DNA from: Sabulibacter ruber
GTDB lineage: Bacteria > Bacteroidota > Bacteroidia > Cytophagales > Hymenobacteraceae
Length of the DNA: 64,000 nt
Assembly: GCF_017355955.1 (NCBI RefSeq)
Contig: NZ_JAFFID010000004.1
Span: forward strand, 62,001 to 126,000
Direction: 5' to 3'
A program made the position numbers and the translations under genes. The notes beneath the pieces are model-generated. The model worked only from the letters and a program-made list of their open reading frames with translations, did no database searches and was not told the origin of the DNA. This document shows, piece by piece, positions 1-7,826 of the stretch (positions are counted from its first letter, which is position 1; the number at the start of each line of letters is the position of its first letter).

Positions 1-1
1 G

Positions 2-1102
2 CTCGTAGCCACCGTGCTGGAGGATAATTACGAAGGCAGAACTTCCAGTTTCTTCACCATCCATAAAGCCTCGCAGAACATCTCCATCACTAATCCGGGA
101 ACACTGAAATACGGAGCCACGGCGTTCCCATTGCAGGCAACGGGCGGAGGCTCTGGTAACCCGGTGGTGTTCAGCATCAGGTCAGGTAATGCGTTTGCCT
201 CCATCTCCAACGGTAATATCCTGACCATCCGCGGTGCGGGGGAAGTAACGATTAGGGCCACCCAGGGGGCAAGTGCCAACTATGAGGCCGCTTCCCCCAC
301 CGAGGAGACTTTCACCATCACCAAAGCCCCCTTGGCGGTAGGCGTAGAGAACGCCACCCGCATCTACGGAGAAGAGAACCCGCCCTTTGTTCTGACTTTT
401 TCCGGATTTGTGAACGGCGACGATGCTTTGGATTTGGACATGAGACCCACTGTAAAACCGGTGACCTCTACTTCTGCCACTTCTACCAGCAACGTAGGCA
501 CCTATGATATCACCGTGAGCGGAGGCACAGATGCCAGGTATGAGTACGCCACCTACAGCAAAGGAACTTTGACCATCACCAAGGCGCCGCAACTGATCAC
601 GTTGAATCCTATCACTGACAAGAAGTTGAACGATGTCTTTACCCTGCCTGCCACCACAGATGCTGGTCTTACCATTTCCTATACCAGTTCAAACCCGGCG
701 GTGGCCACGGTAGTAGGCAACGTGGTAACGGTGCAGGGATTAGGCCACACAGATATCACCGCAACGCAGGCAGGAGACCTGAACCACGAGGCTGCCGAGA
801 CCAAGACCCAGACCTTGCGGGTAACGGTCACCAGCTCTCCTGAGGAAATAGCGTCTGCCAAAGTGCAGGTGCGTCCTAACCCCACCGCCGATGGATCAAT
901 CACCCTAAGCGGACTCCCGCAAGAAGTTCTATATGAGGTACAGGTACTAGACCTAACAGGCCGTAAAGTACGGCAGCTCACGACAAAGCCTTATGTCACT
1001 GGTGCCGTGCAAATGAACGTAGCCGGCTTACCGGCCGGGCAGTACATCCTACGCATCAAAGCGGGTGATCTCCAATTATCAAAACGCATGGTGAAATCCT
1101 GA
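2..1102 (+). CDS. Secreted MBG/Ig-like repeat protein with T9SS type A sorting domain (5' partial)
   Basis: The frame is open to the window edge, so the true start lies upstream; a GTG at 14 is probably internal. Visible parts in order: the end of one repeat, a strand-rich segment, an MBG/YDG-type repeat (RIYGEENPPFVLTFSGFVNG, near residues 115-135 of the visible part), a bacterial Ig-like segment (SSNPAVATVVGNVVTVQG), and a C-terminal domain of about 85 residues with PNPT near its start and GLPAGQYILRI, ending KRMVKS. That last domain is the type A sorting signal of the type IX secretion system, so the protein should be exported across the outer membrane and cleaved or anchored at the surface. 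Such repeat proteins are usually large adhesins or matrix proteins; the specific role is unknown. Its stop is followed by a strong palindrome shared with the convergent oxyR. Confidence 0.85.
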   Translation, partial: LVATVLEDNYEGRTSSFFTIHKASQNISITNPGTLKYGATAFPLQATGGGSGNPVVFSIRSGNAFASISNGNILTIRGAGEVTIRATQGASANYEAASPTEETFTITKAPLAVGVENATRIYGEENPPFVLTFSGFVNGDDALDLDMRPTVKPVTSTSATSTSNVGTYDITVSGGTDARYEYATYSKGTLTITKAPQLITLNPITDKKLNDVFTLPATTDAGLTISYTSSNPAVATVVGNVVTVQGLGHTDITATQAGDLNHEAAETKTQTLRVTVTSSPEEIASAKVQVRPNPTADGSITLSGLPQEVLYEVQVLDLTGRKVRQLTTKPYVTGAVQMNVAGLPAGQYILRIKAGDLQLSKRMVKS

Positions 1103-1111
1103 GTCCCGTGC

Positions 1112-1161
1112 AAAAGGTGCTTTGGGGCCGATTTTCAAAAATCAGCCCCAAAACACCTTTT
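1112..1161. terminator. Bidirectional terminator-like palindrome between convergent genes
   Basis: Two 24-nt arms (1112-1135 and 1138-1161) pair with two mismatches around a 2-nt loop. The outer parts are AAAAGGTG and CACCTTTT, so RNA from either strand would form a hairpin ending in T/U. It lies between the MBG protein (stop 1102) and oxyR (stop 1160-1162) and overlaps the oxyR stop. The core matches the dispersed palindrome family seen elsewhere in the window. Confidence 0.75.
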
Positions 1162-2095
1162 ATTTAATCTTCACCACCCGTACCGGATTCCGCTCGCGCA
1201 AACCATCGGGTAGGTGGGTGATGATCTCGTCGCGCAGGGATTCAATCAGCTTCTTCTTCAGGAAACTGCGGTGCACCACCAGGCTGACCTCGCGCAGGGG
1301 CTGCGGGTCAGCGAAGGGGCGTACCATGGCTTTCTTCTCATCAGAGAGTTCCTGCACCGAGAGTTCTGGGAGCAACGTCATGCCGCTTTGGGTTTCCACA
1401 ATGCGTTTGAGGGTTTCCAAGGAGCCGCTCTCGTAATCCAGGTGCACGTTGCGGGTGGTCTTGGCGCGGTTGCAGAGCTGCAGTACCTGGCTCCGGAAAC
1501 AGTGGCCGTCGTTCAGGAGCCAGAGTTCGGCGGGGTCAATGGCTTCGGCGGTGATTTCCTCAAGTACCGACAAGGGATGGGCCGGGTGCAGGTAACCTAC
1601 AAAGGCCTCGTAGAACAGCGGCACCTCAAAGATGCTCTTATCGTTCAGGGGCGTCACCAGCAAGCCCACGTCCAGCAGTTCCAGTTTCAGTTTTTCCACA
1701 ATGGTTTCGGTGACCATCTCCTGGATGCTCACGTGTACCTGCGGGTACTTCTGGATAAACGAGGTAATAAACAGCGGCACCAGGTAAGGCGCCAGCGTGG
1801 GAATGACGCCAATGCGCAGCTCTCCGCTGATGCCATCGCGCTGCACTTTCACCAACTCCTCTATTTTCTTGAACTCGGCCACGGCCACCCGGGCCTGGGC
1901 AATGACGTCTTTCCCCATCTCGGTGGGGCGTACAGGCACCCGGCTGCGGTCAAACAACTGCACGCCCAGTTCCTCCTCCAGTTTCTGCAACTGCATGCTC
2001 AGGGTAGGCTGCGTCACAAAGCATTTCTCGGCGGCGGTGGCAAAGTGGCGGTAGGTGTCAACGGCCAGCAGGTATTCCAGTTGGGTGAGCGTCAT
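1160..2095 (-). CDS. oxyR: LysR-family peroxide sensor OxyR
   Basis: 311 aa. The ATG at 2095 gives the usual LysR start (MTLTQLEYLLAVDTYRHF); the open frame extends 31 codons further upstream without family-like sequence. An N-terminal winged helix (about 1-60) with the LysR pattern FVTQPTLSMQLQKLEEELG is followed by a LysR substrate domain. Two cysteines at 199 (GHCFRSQ) and 208 (LCNR) fall at the positions of the E. coli OxyR disulfide pair, which supports a true peroxide sensor rather than a generic LysR regulator. It is divergent from dps and next to ahpC and ahpD, a typical OxyR regulon. The product is a cytoplasmic DNA-binding activator or repressor of peroxide defence. Autoregulation through the shared intergenic sites is likely but inferred. 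Confidence 0.93.
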   Translation of the reverse strand: MTLTQLEYLLAVDTYRHFATAAEKCFVTQPTLSMQLQKLEEELGVQLFDRSRVPVRPTEMGKDVIAQARVAVAEFKKIEELVKVQRDGISGELRIGVIPTLAPYLVPLFITSFIQKYPQVHVSIQEMVTETIVEKLKLELLDVGLLVTPLNDKSIFEVPLFYEAFVGYLHPAHPLSVLEEITAEAIDPAELWLLNDGHCFRSQVLQLCNRAKTTRNVHLDYESGSLETLKRIVETQSGMTLLPELSVQELSDEKKAMVRPFADPQPLREVSLVVHRSFLKKKLIESLRDEIITHLPDGLRERNPVRVVKIK

Positions 2096-2219
2096 AGGTG
2101 AAGGAGTGATGGAGTGAATGGGTGAATAAGGAAGTTTTATGAATATTCCGGTGCGCGTTTTGGACCAGTTTTTCCTAAAAGAGCCCAAAAACGGTGCTCA
2201 GAGGAATGAGGCAAATATA

Positions 2220-2286
2220 ATAGGGATTATCTATAATCGTATAAATACTATCAATTTGATAGATAAAATCGTTTCGGGCACCTTTG
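2220..2286 (+). promoter_or_regulatory. oxyR-dps intergenic control region: OxyR-like sites and dps promoter
   Basis: ATAG-N7-CTAT at 2220-2234 matches one OxyR dimer half of the E. coli consensus. A perfect 7-bp inverted repeat (CTATCAA-T-TTGATAG, 2248-2262) reads CTAT-N7-ATAG, the linker arrangement of that consensus. A Bacteroidota-type promoter follows: TTTG at 2255-2258, a 20-nt spacer, then CACCTTTG at 2279-2286 (one mismatch to TAnnTTTG). The -33 element lies inside the palindrome, so a bound regulator would touch RNA polymerase. The dps ATG is at 2336. OxyR binding is inferred from the motif and the location. Confidence 0.6.
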
Positions 2287-2335
2287 TCGTATGGTTAGGC
2301 ACAGGAAAAAGATTTCTAACCTATATACACAAACT

Positions 2336-2812
2336 ATGGAAACCCAAAATGAATTAGGCTTGGAGCGTCAGGATACCAAAGACGTAGCCCTGAAACTGAA
2401 CGAGCTGCTGGCCAATTATCACCTGTATTACCAAAACCTGCGTGCGTTCCACTGGAACATCAGAGGCGGCAACTTCTTCCAGCTGCACGCCAAGTTTGAG
2501 GAGCTGTACACCGCCGCCATTGAGAAGATAGACGAGATTGCCGAGCGCATCTTAACCCTGGGCCACACCCCGCTGCACAGTTTCTCAGATTACCTGCAGT
2601 ATTCGCATATCAAAGAAGCCAAAGGCCTTACTTCTGACCAGGACACCGTAGGCACCACGGTAGAAAACATTGGGCAGATCATTCATTTAGAGCGCGAATT
2701 GCTGGCCTTAGCCGATGAACGCGACGACGAAGGTACCCAGGGCCTCATCAGCGAAGACCTGAACGCCCTGGAGAAAAACCTCTGGATGCTCAACGCCTTC
2801 TTAGGCAAATAA
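2336..2812 (+). CDS. dps: Dps-family DNA-binding ferritin-like protein
   Basis: 158 aa, normal for Dps. The ATG at 2336 was chosen because the upstream in-frame extension covers the promoter. The four-helix ferritin-like fold carries the Dps iron-site pattern: AFHWNIRG and FFQLHAKFEELY in helices 1-2 supply the His and Asp/Glu ligands, with ERILTLGHTPLHS next. Dps dodecamers oxidise Fe2+ with hydrogen peroxide, store the iron and shield the nucleoid. It is divergent from oxyR and followed 55 nt downstream by ahpC, so the three form one peroxide-response locus. The N-terminal tail is short and acidic, with little sign of a lysine-rich DNA-binding tail, so direct DNA binding is uncertain. Confidence 0.93.
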   Translation: METQNELGLERQDTKDVALKLNELLANYHLYYQNLRAFHWNIRGGNFFQLHAKFEELYTAAIEKIDEIAERILTLGHTPLHSFSDYLQYSHIKEAKGLTSDQDTVGTTVENIGQIIHLERELLALADERDDEGTQGLISEDLNALEKNLWMLNAFLGK

Positions 2813-2867
2813 ACCACCGCACCTAAAACACTACTACAACCCTTTATTACTTTTAACCTCCAAATAC

Positions 2868-3425
2868 ATGTCACTTAACCGAGTACTATCTGTTGGGGCA
2901 GAATTCCCTGCCTTTTCCAAAAAAGCTGTTGTTTCTTTAGAGAGAGACCAAGAGTTTAGAACCATCACTGAGCAAGAGCACCGCGAAAACGACCAGTGGC
3001 TGGTGATGTTCTGGTGGCCGAAGGATTTCACCTTTGTGTGCCCCACTGAGATTGCCGAGTTCAACAAAAACTACGATGAGTTCCGCGACCGCGATGCCCA
3101 GCTGATTGGCGCCTCCACTGACTCTGAGTTTGTGCACGCCGCCTGGCGCCGCGACCACGATGACCTGCGCGGCCTCCGGTTCCCTATGCTGGCCGACACG
3201 TCTAAATCCCTGGCCGAAGACTTGGGCATCCTGAGCGAAGAAGAGAAAGTAGCCTACCGCGTTACCTACATCGTAGACCCACAAGGCATCATCCGTTGGG
3301 TAAGCGTAAACGACCTGAACGTAGGCCGTAACGTAGCCGAGGTGCTGCGCGTGCTGGACGCCCTGCAAACCGATGAGCTTTGCCCTTGCAACTGGAAAAA
3401 AGGCGAAGCCACCCTTACTGTTTAA
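2868..3425 (+). CDS. ahpC: 2-Cys peroxiredoxin AhpC, mycobacterial-type C-terminus
   Basis: 185 aa thioredoxin-fold peroxidase that reduces hydrogen peroxide and alkyl hydroperoxides in the cytoplasm. The peroxidatic Cys58 lies in DFTFVCPTE; the resolving site is a CPC pair (Cys172 and Cys174) in TDELCPCNWKKGE. That tail resembles actinobacterial AhpC, which is recycled by AhpD rather than by the flavoprotein AhpF. An AhpD-like gene lies 507 nt downstream on the same strand, and no ahpF is in the window. No clear TAnnTTTG promoter lies in the 55 nt after dps, so it may be cotranscribed with dps. Confidence 0.93.
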   Translation: MSLNRVLSVGAEFPAFSKKAVVSLERDQEFRTITEQEHRENDQWLVMFWWPKDFTFVCPTEIAEFNKNYDEFRDRDAQLIGASTDSEFVHAAWRRDHDDLRGLRFPMLADTSKSLAEDLGILSEEEKVAYRVTYIVDPQGIIRWVSVNDLNVGRNVAEVLRVLDALQTDELCPCNWKKGEATLTV

Positions 3426-3580
3426 TCCCACACCCGGCCTCTGCTGCGGGCCAGAGGAAATGTCTGTCGCTCACGGCCCCATACGCAGATCACCGGTCAA
3501 AATTTTACCGATTGTTTAGTGGTTAATTTCAGGCGAAAGGAAAGGCCTGCCCCACAAAAGCGGGCACTTCCTTTCTCACC

Positions 3581-3607
3581 TGTTTTCAGGAAAACAGCCT
3601 CAAAACG
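3581..3607. repeat. Intergenic palindrome family copy
   Basis: TGTTTTCAGGAAAACAGCC followed by TCAAAACG: right half of the family consensus with a degenerate left half. Confidence 0.5.
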
Positions 3608-3668
3608 CGCCAAACAAGTATCACCGCAAGGTAATCGCATATTAGAGTCGGTTTACTTGAGCATTCCA

Positions 3669-3692
3669 ACTCAGAACTCAGAACTCAGGACT
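3669..3692. repeat. Heptanucleotide tandem repeat (ACTCAGR)
   Basis: Three and a half 7-bp units in register: ACTCAGA, ACTCAGA, ACTCAGG, ACT. The same unit recurs at 18264-18295. Confidence 0.7.
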
Positions 3693-3718
3693 ACCAATTG
3701 GGCGTGCCCCTGCGGGTC

Positions 3719-3781
3719 GGGCTATCCGCTGCAAGTCCTCGGGCTTCGTGCCTCGCCCCGTGGGCTTTCCGCTGCTATCCC
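3719..3781. repeat. Dispersed element: paired 20-bp direct repeats around a hairpin
   Basis: GGGCTATCCGCTGCAAGTCC (3719-3738) and GGGCTTTCCGCTGCTATCCC (3762-3781) match at 16 of 20 positions. Between them lies a short hairpin (CGGGC ... GCCCCG). The arrangement resembles intergenic elements I associate with other Bacteroidota genomes; that recollection is unverified. Confidence 0.5.
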
Positions 3782-3892
3782 TCACGCGGCATCCTCGCGC
3801 AGCCAAAGCCACTGGAGCAGAATCAAGCGTTTCTGACCTGATTTCGCTAACAATCACCAAAATCGGCTTCGGCAGAAACTTGCCTTACTGCC

Positions 3893-3927
3893 ATCAACAA
3901 TCAGCAATAAACAATTAGCAACTTCTA
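3893..3927. repeat. Degenerate heptamer array in the ahpD leader
   Basis: Five consecutive 7-mers: ATCAACA, ATCAGCA, ATAAACA, ATTAGCA, ACTTCTA. The array ends 5 nt before the ahpD ATG. Confidence 0.6.
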
Positions 3928-3932
3928 TAAGA

Positions 3933-4517
3933 ATGCTTTCCGTTATCCAAGAAACCCAACAAGATTTCCTCAAAGATTTAGGCCTTTCCGGCCAAGCCTT
4001 TGATCGCCTGGACCAACTGGTACAGGGCGACTCTAAATATTTGAAAGACCTGCGCATCAACCTGAAGACCTCTCTGCAGGCCGAGACGCTTTCTTCCAAA
4101 GAAGCTTACCTCATTGCCCTGTCTGCGGCCGTGAACGAAGAAAACAACACCTTAACCGAGGCGTTCCGCTCGCTGGCCGCCGCCCAGGGCGCTACGGATG
4201 CCGAACTGGCCGAAGCCGTGGCGGTGACCTCACTGTTGAGCACCAACAACATTCTGTACCGTTTCAAGCACTTCATGCACACTGATTTCTATGAGTCAGC
4301 GCCCGCCAAAGTGAAGATGAACATCATGATGAACCCCGTGACCGGCAAAGAGTTCTTTGAGCTGGTGAGTCTGGCTATCTCGGCCATCAATGGCTGTGAG
4401 CGTTGCGTGACCTCGCACGAGGACTCGGTACGTAAGCTGGGCGCTTCTGAGCAGCGTATTTTTGATGCCGTGCGCATTGCTGCCGTAGTGGTGGGCGTGA
4501 GCAAGGTCATCCGGTAG
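3933..4517 (+). CDS. ahpD: AhpD-like alkylhydroperoxidase (carboxymuconolactone decarboxylase fold)
   Basis: 194 aa all-helical protein. The C-terminal half carries the AhpD catalytic set: Glu143, then CERC (Cys155 and Cys158) and His162 in CVTSHEDSVRKLG, with the Glu-to-Cys spacing of 12 seen in M. tuberculosis AhpD. In that system AhpD is the disulfide reductase that recycles AhpC using lipoylated partners. The upstream ahpC has the matching CPC tail, so the two probably act together. An N-terminal half of about 100 residues is typical for family members of about 175-195 aa. The ATG at 3933 follows a heptamer repeat that forms the leader. Confidence 0.88.
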   Translation: MLSVIQETQQDFLKDLGLSGQAFDRLDQLVQGDSKYLKDLRINLKTSLQAETLSSKEAYLIALSAAVNEENNTLTEAFRSLAAAQGATDAELAEAVAVTSLLSTNNILYRFKHFMHTDFYESAPAKVKMNIMMNPVTGKEFFELVSLAISAINGCERCVTSHEDSVRKLGASEQRIFDAVRIAAVVVGVSKVIR

Positions 4518-4536
4518 TACTTTAACCCTTTTCGCC

Positions 4537-5343
4537 ATGGCTTTGGCATTGAACCAGGTAACCGTGTCCGTACAGCATATACCGGATGCGGTTGCCTATT
4601 ACTTAGGGCTTGGCCTGCACCTGATTGTGCAGAGCCCCCATTACGCCCGTTTTGTGTGCCCAGATGGGCTTTCCACCTTCTCGGTGCACCTGCACGAGGG
4701 GCCGGTTCCCGCCTCGGGCACCACGGTCTACTTTGAAACCGATCACCTGGACCAACGGGTGGCCTCTCTGAAAGCCCAGGGCTACGTGTTTGAGCAGGAC
4801 CCCAAAGACCAGCCCTGGGAGTGGCGCGAAGCCTATCTGCGCGATCCGTCGGGCAACCGCATCTGCCTGTACCATGCCGGCGAAACCCGCGTGAACCCCG
4901 CTTGGCGCCTGCCAGAGAGCAAACAGCAGTATTTCCTTACGCCAGTGCGCTTCACCGCCTGGTTGGAGGCCATGCAAACCGCCCTCGGCGAGAATGACAC
5001 GGCAGCGTTGCAGCAGCTTTTCTCCGCGGATGTGCGCCTGCTGGAATCTCCGTTTGCTGCGCCGGTGTTCGGGGCTGCCAAAATAAAGCAGCACTGGGAC
5101 AACGTAATGGGATTGTTCGCCAACGTTTCCTACACCTTGGTAGGCGTGCAGGGCGAGATTGGGTATGCCCAACTGGAAGGCACCTGGGGCTCCACCGATA
5201 CCGTGGTCTACAGTGCCATGCTGGCTTTGAAGTTCAACCCGGCTGGTCTCTGCACTGAGATTGTAGTATGGGGAGGACCTACCATTTCCAGAGCCGTGAT
5301 GATGAAGAACGTTTCCGGGGTGTTTCATAAAAACCAGGCCTGA
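4537..5343 (+). CDS. VOC-family (glyoxalase-like) domain fused to SnoaL/NTF2-like domain
   Basis: 268 aa, starting 20 nt after ahpD, so probably cotranscribed. Residues about 1-115 form a VOC module ending in the family pattern YLRDPSGNRICLYHAG. Residues about 135-250 resemble a SnoaL/NTF2-like cone (MQTALGENDTAALQQLFSAD ... VYSAMLALKFNPAGLCTEI). VOC proteins bind metal and act in glyoxalase, dioxygenase or resistance reactions; SnoaL-like domains bind small hydrophobic ligands. The substrate is not evident. Placement after ahpCD suggests detoxification of oxidised small molecules, which is inference. A clear hairpin terminator follows. Confidence 0.75.
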   Translation: MALALNQVTVSVQHIPDAVAYYLGLGLHLIVQSPHYARFVCPDGLSTFSVHLHEGPVPASGTTVYFETDHLDQRVASLKAQGYVFEQDPKDQPWEWREAYLRDPSGNRICLYHAGETRVNPAWRLPESKQQYFLTPVRFTAWLEAMQTALGENDTAALQQLFSADVRLLESPFAAPVFGAAKIKQHWDNVMGLFANVSYTLVGVQGEIGYAQLEGTWGSTDTVVYSAMLALKFNPAGLCTEIVVWGGPTISRAVMMKNVSGVFHKNQA

Positions 5344-5390
5344 AACGTAAACAAAGCTTAGGTGACCTGACCTATTTGTCTGGCCAATTT

Positions 5391-5429
5391 AAAAAGCCAC
5401 TCTCTCTTGTAATGAGGAAGTGGCTTTTT
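5391..5429 (+). terminator. Rho-independent terminator after the VOC/SnoaL gene
   Basis: AAAAAGCCACT (5391-5401) pairs perfectly with AGTGGCTTTTT (5419-5429), ending in a T run. Confidence 0.85.
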
Positions 5430-5598
5430 GCGTTTGGTTTATAAGCGGCTTTTTACCTGGTCAGGGCTTTTTAGGCTCACTTCAAGAAAAAACTTAAAAA
5501 ATGAGGGTTATTTAAGACTTAGCCTGTCCTTCATGCAATAGTAAGTTTCTTGCACAGCCTTAACGCAGCTTAAGCTAGTTTACCAGAAAGCTTTATGT

Positions 5599-5606
5599 TA
5601 ATTTTG
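5599..5606 (+). promoter_or_regulatory. -7 promoter element of the glycosylation operon
   Basis: TAATTTTG is a perfect TAnnTTTG match 31 nt before the ATG at 5638. The predicted start is near 5613. Confidence 0.6.
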
Positions 5607-5637
5607 CTGCCCAATTCAATTTGTGATAGTACCCGAA

Positions 5638-6570
5638 ATGAAGGAAGAAATACTCTTTTCATTGGTAATGGCTACCGTGGGAAGAACAGAGGAAATCAGG
5701 AAGTTCTTGTTATCTGTGGTTAATCTGCCTGGAATAGCCTTTGAAGTGATAGTGGTAGACCAGAATGAAGATGATAGGCTGGGTACAATCATTCAATCCT
5801 TCACCAAGGATGCCAGAGTAAAGCACATCAAAATAAAAGAGAAAAACGCCAGTAAAGCCCGTAACATAGGTGCGAGCCATGCCACAGGCCGGTGGATCGG
5901 TTTTCCGGATGATGACTGTGTCTACACCCCTGATACCTTACGGAAAGTGCAGGAGGTATTTGAGCAGTCGGCCCCTCAGGTGGTAACGGGTACCGTGCTT
6001 GATTTTGAGGGAGTGCCCCTTAACCGGTTTTATCAGAAGCAATGCCAGGTGAACCTGTTCAACCTGATAGGGAAAGTATCTGAGCCGGCATTTTTCATCA
6101 GGCGGGAAGTCTTTCAGGAGCTGAAAGGGTTTAACGAGGACTTTGGCCCTGGCGGCAAAAACTTTTCCTCTGAGTCATATGAATTGGCGGTACGGGCCCT
6201 GAAACAGAAAGTAACTATCCTGTTTGATGCCAACGTGCAAATCTTGCACCCACGGGTGATGCCCCCGTACACCAAGGCTTACCTCACGCGTGAATACGGT
6301 TACTCGTACGGGTTTGGGAAAGTACTGCAAACGCATTTTGGGACCTGGGCCCTTTTTTACCTTGCCAAATACCTGGTAGCTTTTACTTCTAAGCTGTTCA
6401 GATTTTCGGGTACCCGTAAGCAGCACGCCTTCCTCACAGCCCTTGGCTTATGGGACGGTTTGTGGGGGAATAAACCAAAACACGGGTCTTTTTCCAAAAA
6501 ACCACAGTTTCTGGCGCCCGCTACCACCGGTACCTCCTTTGAAGAATCTGCTATCCTAAAGCTTAGATAG
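5638..6570 (+). CDS. Family 2 glycosyltransferase
   Basis: 310 aa GT-A enzyme. Residues 1-110 contain the nucleotide-sugar fold: FEVIVVDQNEDD, then KARNIGASHATG and the metal-binding FPDDD (Asp91-93). The C-terminal part has basic and hydrophobic patches suggesting membrane association. The ATG at 5638 is preferred over the in-frame GTG at 5623. It is the first gene of a six-gene operon, and its TAG stop shares its last base with the GTG of the next gene. The transferred sugar and acceptor cannot be read from sequence. Confidence 0.88.
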   Translation: MKEEILFSLVMATVGRTEEIRKFLLSVVNLPGIAFEVIVVDQNEDDRLGTIIQSFTKDARVKHIKIKEKNASKARNIGASHATGRWIGFPDDDCVYTPDTLRKVQEVFEQSAPQVVTGTVLDFEGVPLNRFYQKQCQVNLFNLIGKVSEPAFFIRREVFQELKGFNEDFGPGGKNFSSESYELAVRALKQKVTILFDANVQILHPRVMPPYTKAYLTREYGYSYGFGKVLQTHFGTWALFYLAKYLVAFTSKLFRFSGTRKQHAFLTALGLWDGLWGNKPKHGSFSKKPQFLAPATTGTSFEESAILKLR

Positions 6571-7811
6571 TGGCAAAAGACATCACAAAGGAGTCTGAAC
6601 AACAGAAAGAATTGCTTCCCAGGATACACTATATCGGTTTCAATGAATCCACTGGGTATGGCGTGGCTGCCAATTCATTGGTGCAAGCTCTGCGGCGCTC
6701 TGGCGCTGACGTGAGCTTTACGGGTATTCTGCCGGGTAAGCCCGAGGAAGGCGGCGTACGGACCAGCGCAGACGTTCCTGAAACTGCAGGCCCTTTTGCG
6801 TTCTCCATCATCCATACCGTTCCAGAATACTATCCTTACTGGATTAGGTCTGAAAAGCAGAAAAACAGGGAAACACAGGTGTGGGGGTATACCACCTGGG
6901 AAACAGACCAACTTCCAGACCACTGGCCAGCCCTGCTAAACCAGCTGGATGGGTTGTTTGTGACGAGCCACTGGAACAAAGAGGTCTTTCAAAAAAGCGG
7001 CGTCACCGCCCGGATTGAAGTATTGCCGCACGTTTCAGAGTTTGAGGGTGCTGCTGAGGGTAAACCGTCCCAAGTTCTGGATCCGGTCTTCCAAACCGTG
7101 AAAGACGATTTCCTATTCTACAGCATCGGGGTCTGGAACGAGCGGAAAGCTCCCTGGTTGCTGATAGAAGCCTTTCAGCAGGAGTTTTCCAAGGACGAGA
7201 AAGTAGCCTTGGTGTTGAAGACCGGCCGGGTGGATTGGACCAGCCCTTATAAAAGAAGATGGAACAAACTGTTCCGGAAAGGTTTTGGCGAGGCTTCTGA
7301 TGCTTTTAAGAAATTGGTTACTTCCCAAAATTCCAAAATCTACCACCTGGGCCAGGAATTAAGCAGTCAGGAGGTGGCACTGCTGCATAAAAGAGGCGAT
7401 TGCTTTATTTCCTTCACCCGCGGCGAAGGCTGGGGAATGGGGGCTTATGAAGCTGCCTGGTTTGGCAAAGCGGTAGCCATTACCGCGTATGGCGGGGCTC
7501 TGGATTACTTGCCGCCTCACCTGGCCTATTTGTTAGACTTTGATCTGGTGCCGGTGCACACCGCTTTTGGGCAGGAGTCTTACAGTTCTAACCAGAAGTG
7601 GGCGGAAGTGAACCTGCCACTGGCCCGTAAAACCATGCGCCACATCTTTGAGAACGCAGTAATTGCCCAGGAAAAGGGGAGTCTGCTTCGGCAGCATGTT
7701 TCCACTAATTTTAGTGCGGAGGCAATCGCCTCCATTTGTTTGCGAGCCTTGGGCATTGCAGCACCAGAAAAAACTGAGATTACCTCTCAAAATCAATTAA
7801 GTGCCTCCTGA
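6570..7811 (+). CDS. GT-B glycosyltransferase (family 1/4-like)
   Basis: 413 aa, GTG start overlapping the previous stop by one base. The N-terminal Rossmann half begins PRIHYIGFNESTGYGVAANS. The C-terminal half shows the donor-site pattern of GT4-like retaining enzymes: FISFTRGEGWGMGAYEAAWF, then GKAVAITAYGGALDYL. Tight coupling implies it acts on the same glycan as its neighbours. The specific linkage is unknown. Confidence 0.85.
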   Translation: MAKDITKESEQQKELLPRIHYIGFNESTGYGVAANSLVQALRRSGADVSFTGILPGKPEEGGVRTSADVPETAGPFAFSIIHTVPEYYPYWIRSEKQKNRETQVWGYTTWETDQLPDHWPALLNQLDGLFVTSHWNKEVFQKSGVTARIEVLPHVSEFEGAAEGKPSQVLDPVFQTVKDDFLFYSIGVWNERKAPWLLIEAFQQEFSKDEKVALVLKTGRVDWTSPYKRRWNKLFRKGFGEASDAFKKLVTSQNSKIYHLGQELSSQEVALLHKRGDCFISFTRGEGWGMGAYEAAWFGKAVAITAYGGALDYLPPHLAYLLDFDLVPVHTAFGQESYSSNQKWAEVNLPLARKTMRHIFENAVIAQEKGSLLRQHVSTNFSAEAIASICLRALGIAAPEKTEITSQNQLSAS

Positions 7812-7826
7812 GGGTTTCTGCCTGTT

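Larger units (their letters stand above)
3426..3932. other. Repeat-rich gap between ahpC and ahpD
   Basis: This 507-bp stretch has no convincing gene. It holds a small hairpin (CCTCTG/CAGAGG, 3438-3457) after ahpC, one member of the palindrome family (3581-3607), a heptamer tandem repeat (3669-3692), a dispersed paired-repeat element (3719-3781) and a second heptamer array just before ahpD (3893-3927). A 105-codon open frame across the middle is low-complexity and read through repeats. Confidence 0.6.

Noticed and set aside
3669-3692. CRISPR-like short repeats
   Set aside because: Units are 7 bp without spacers, and no cas genes are present; a tandem repeat explains them.
3519-3836. 105-codon open frame between ahpC and ahpD
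   Set aside because: Crosses a palindrome copy, a heptamer array and a paired-repeat element; no protein-like features.
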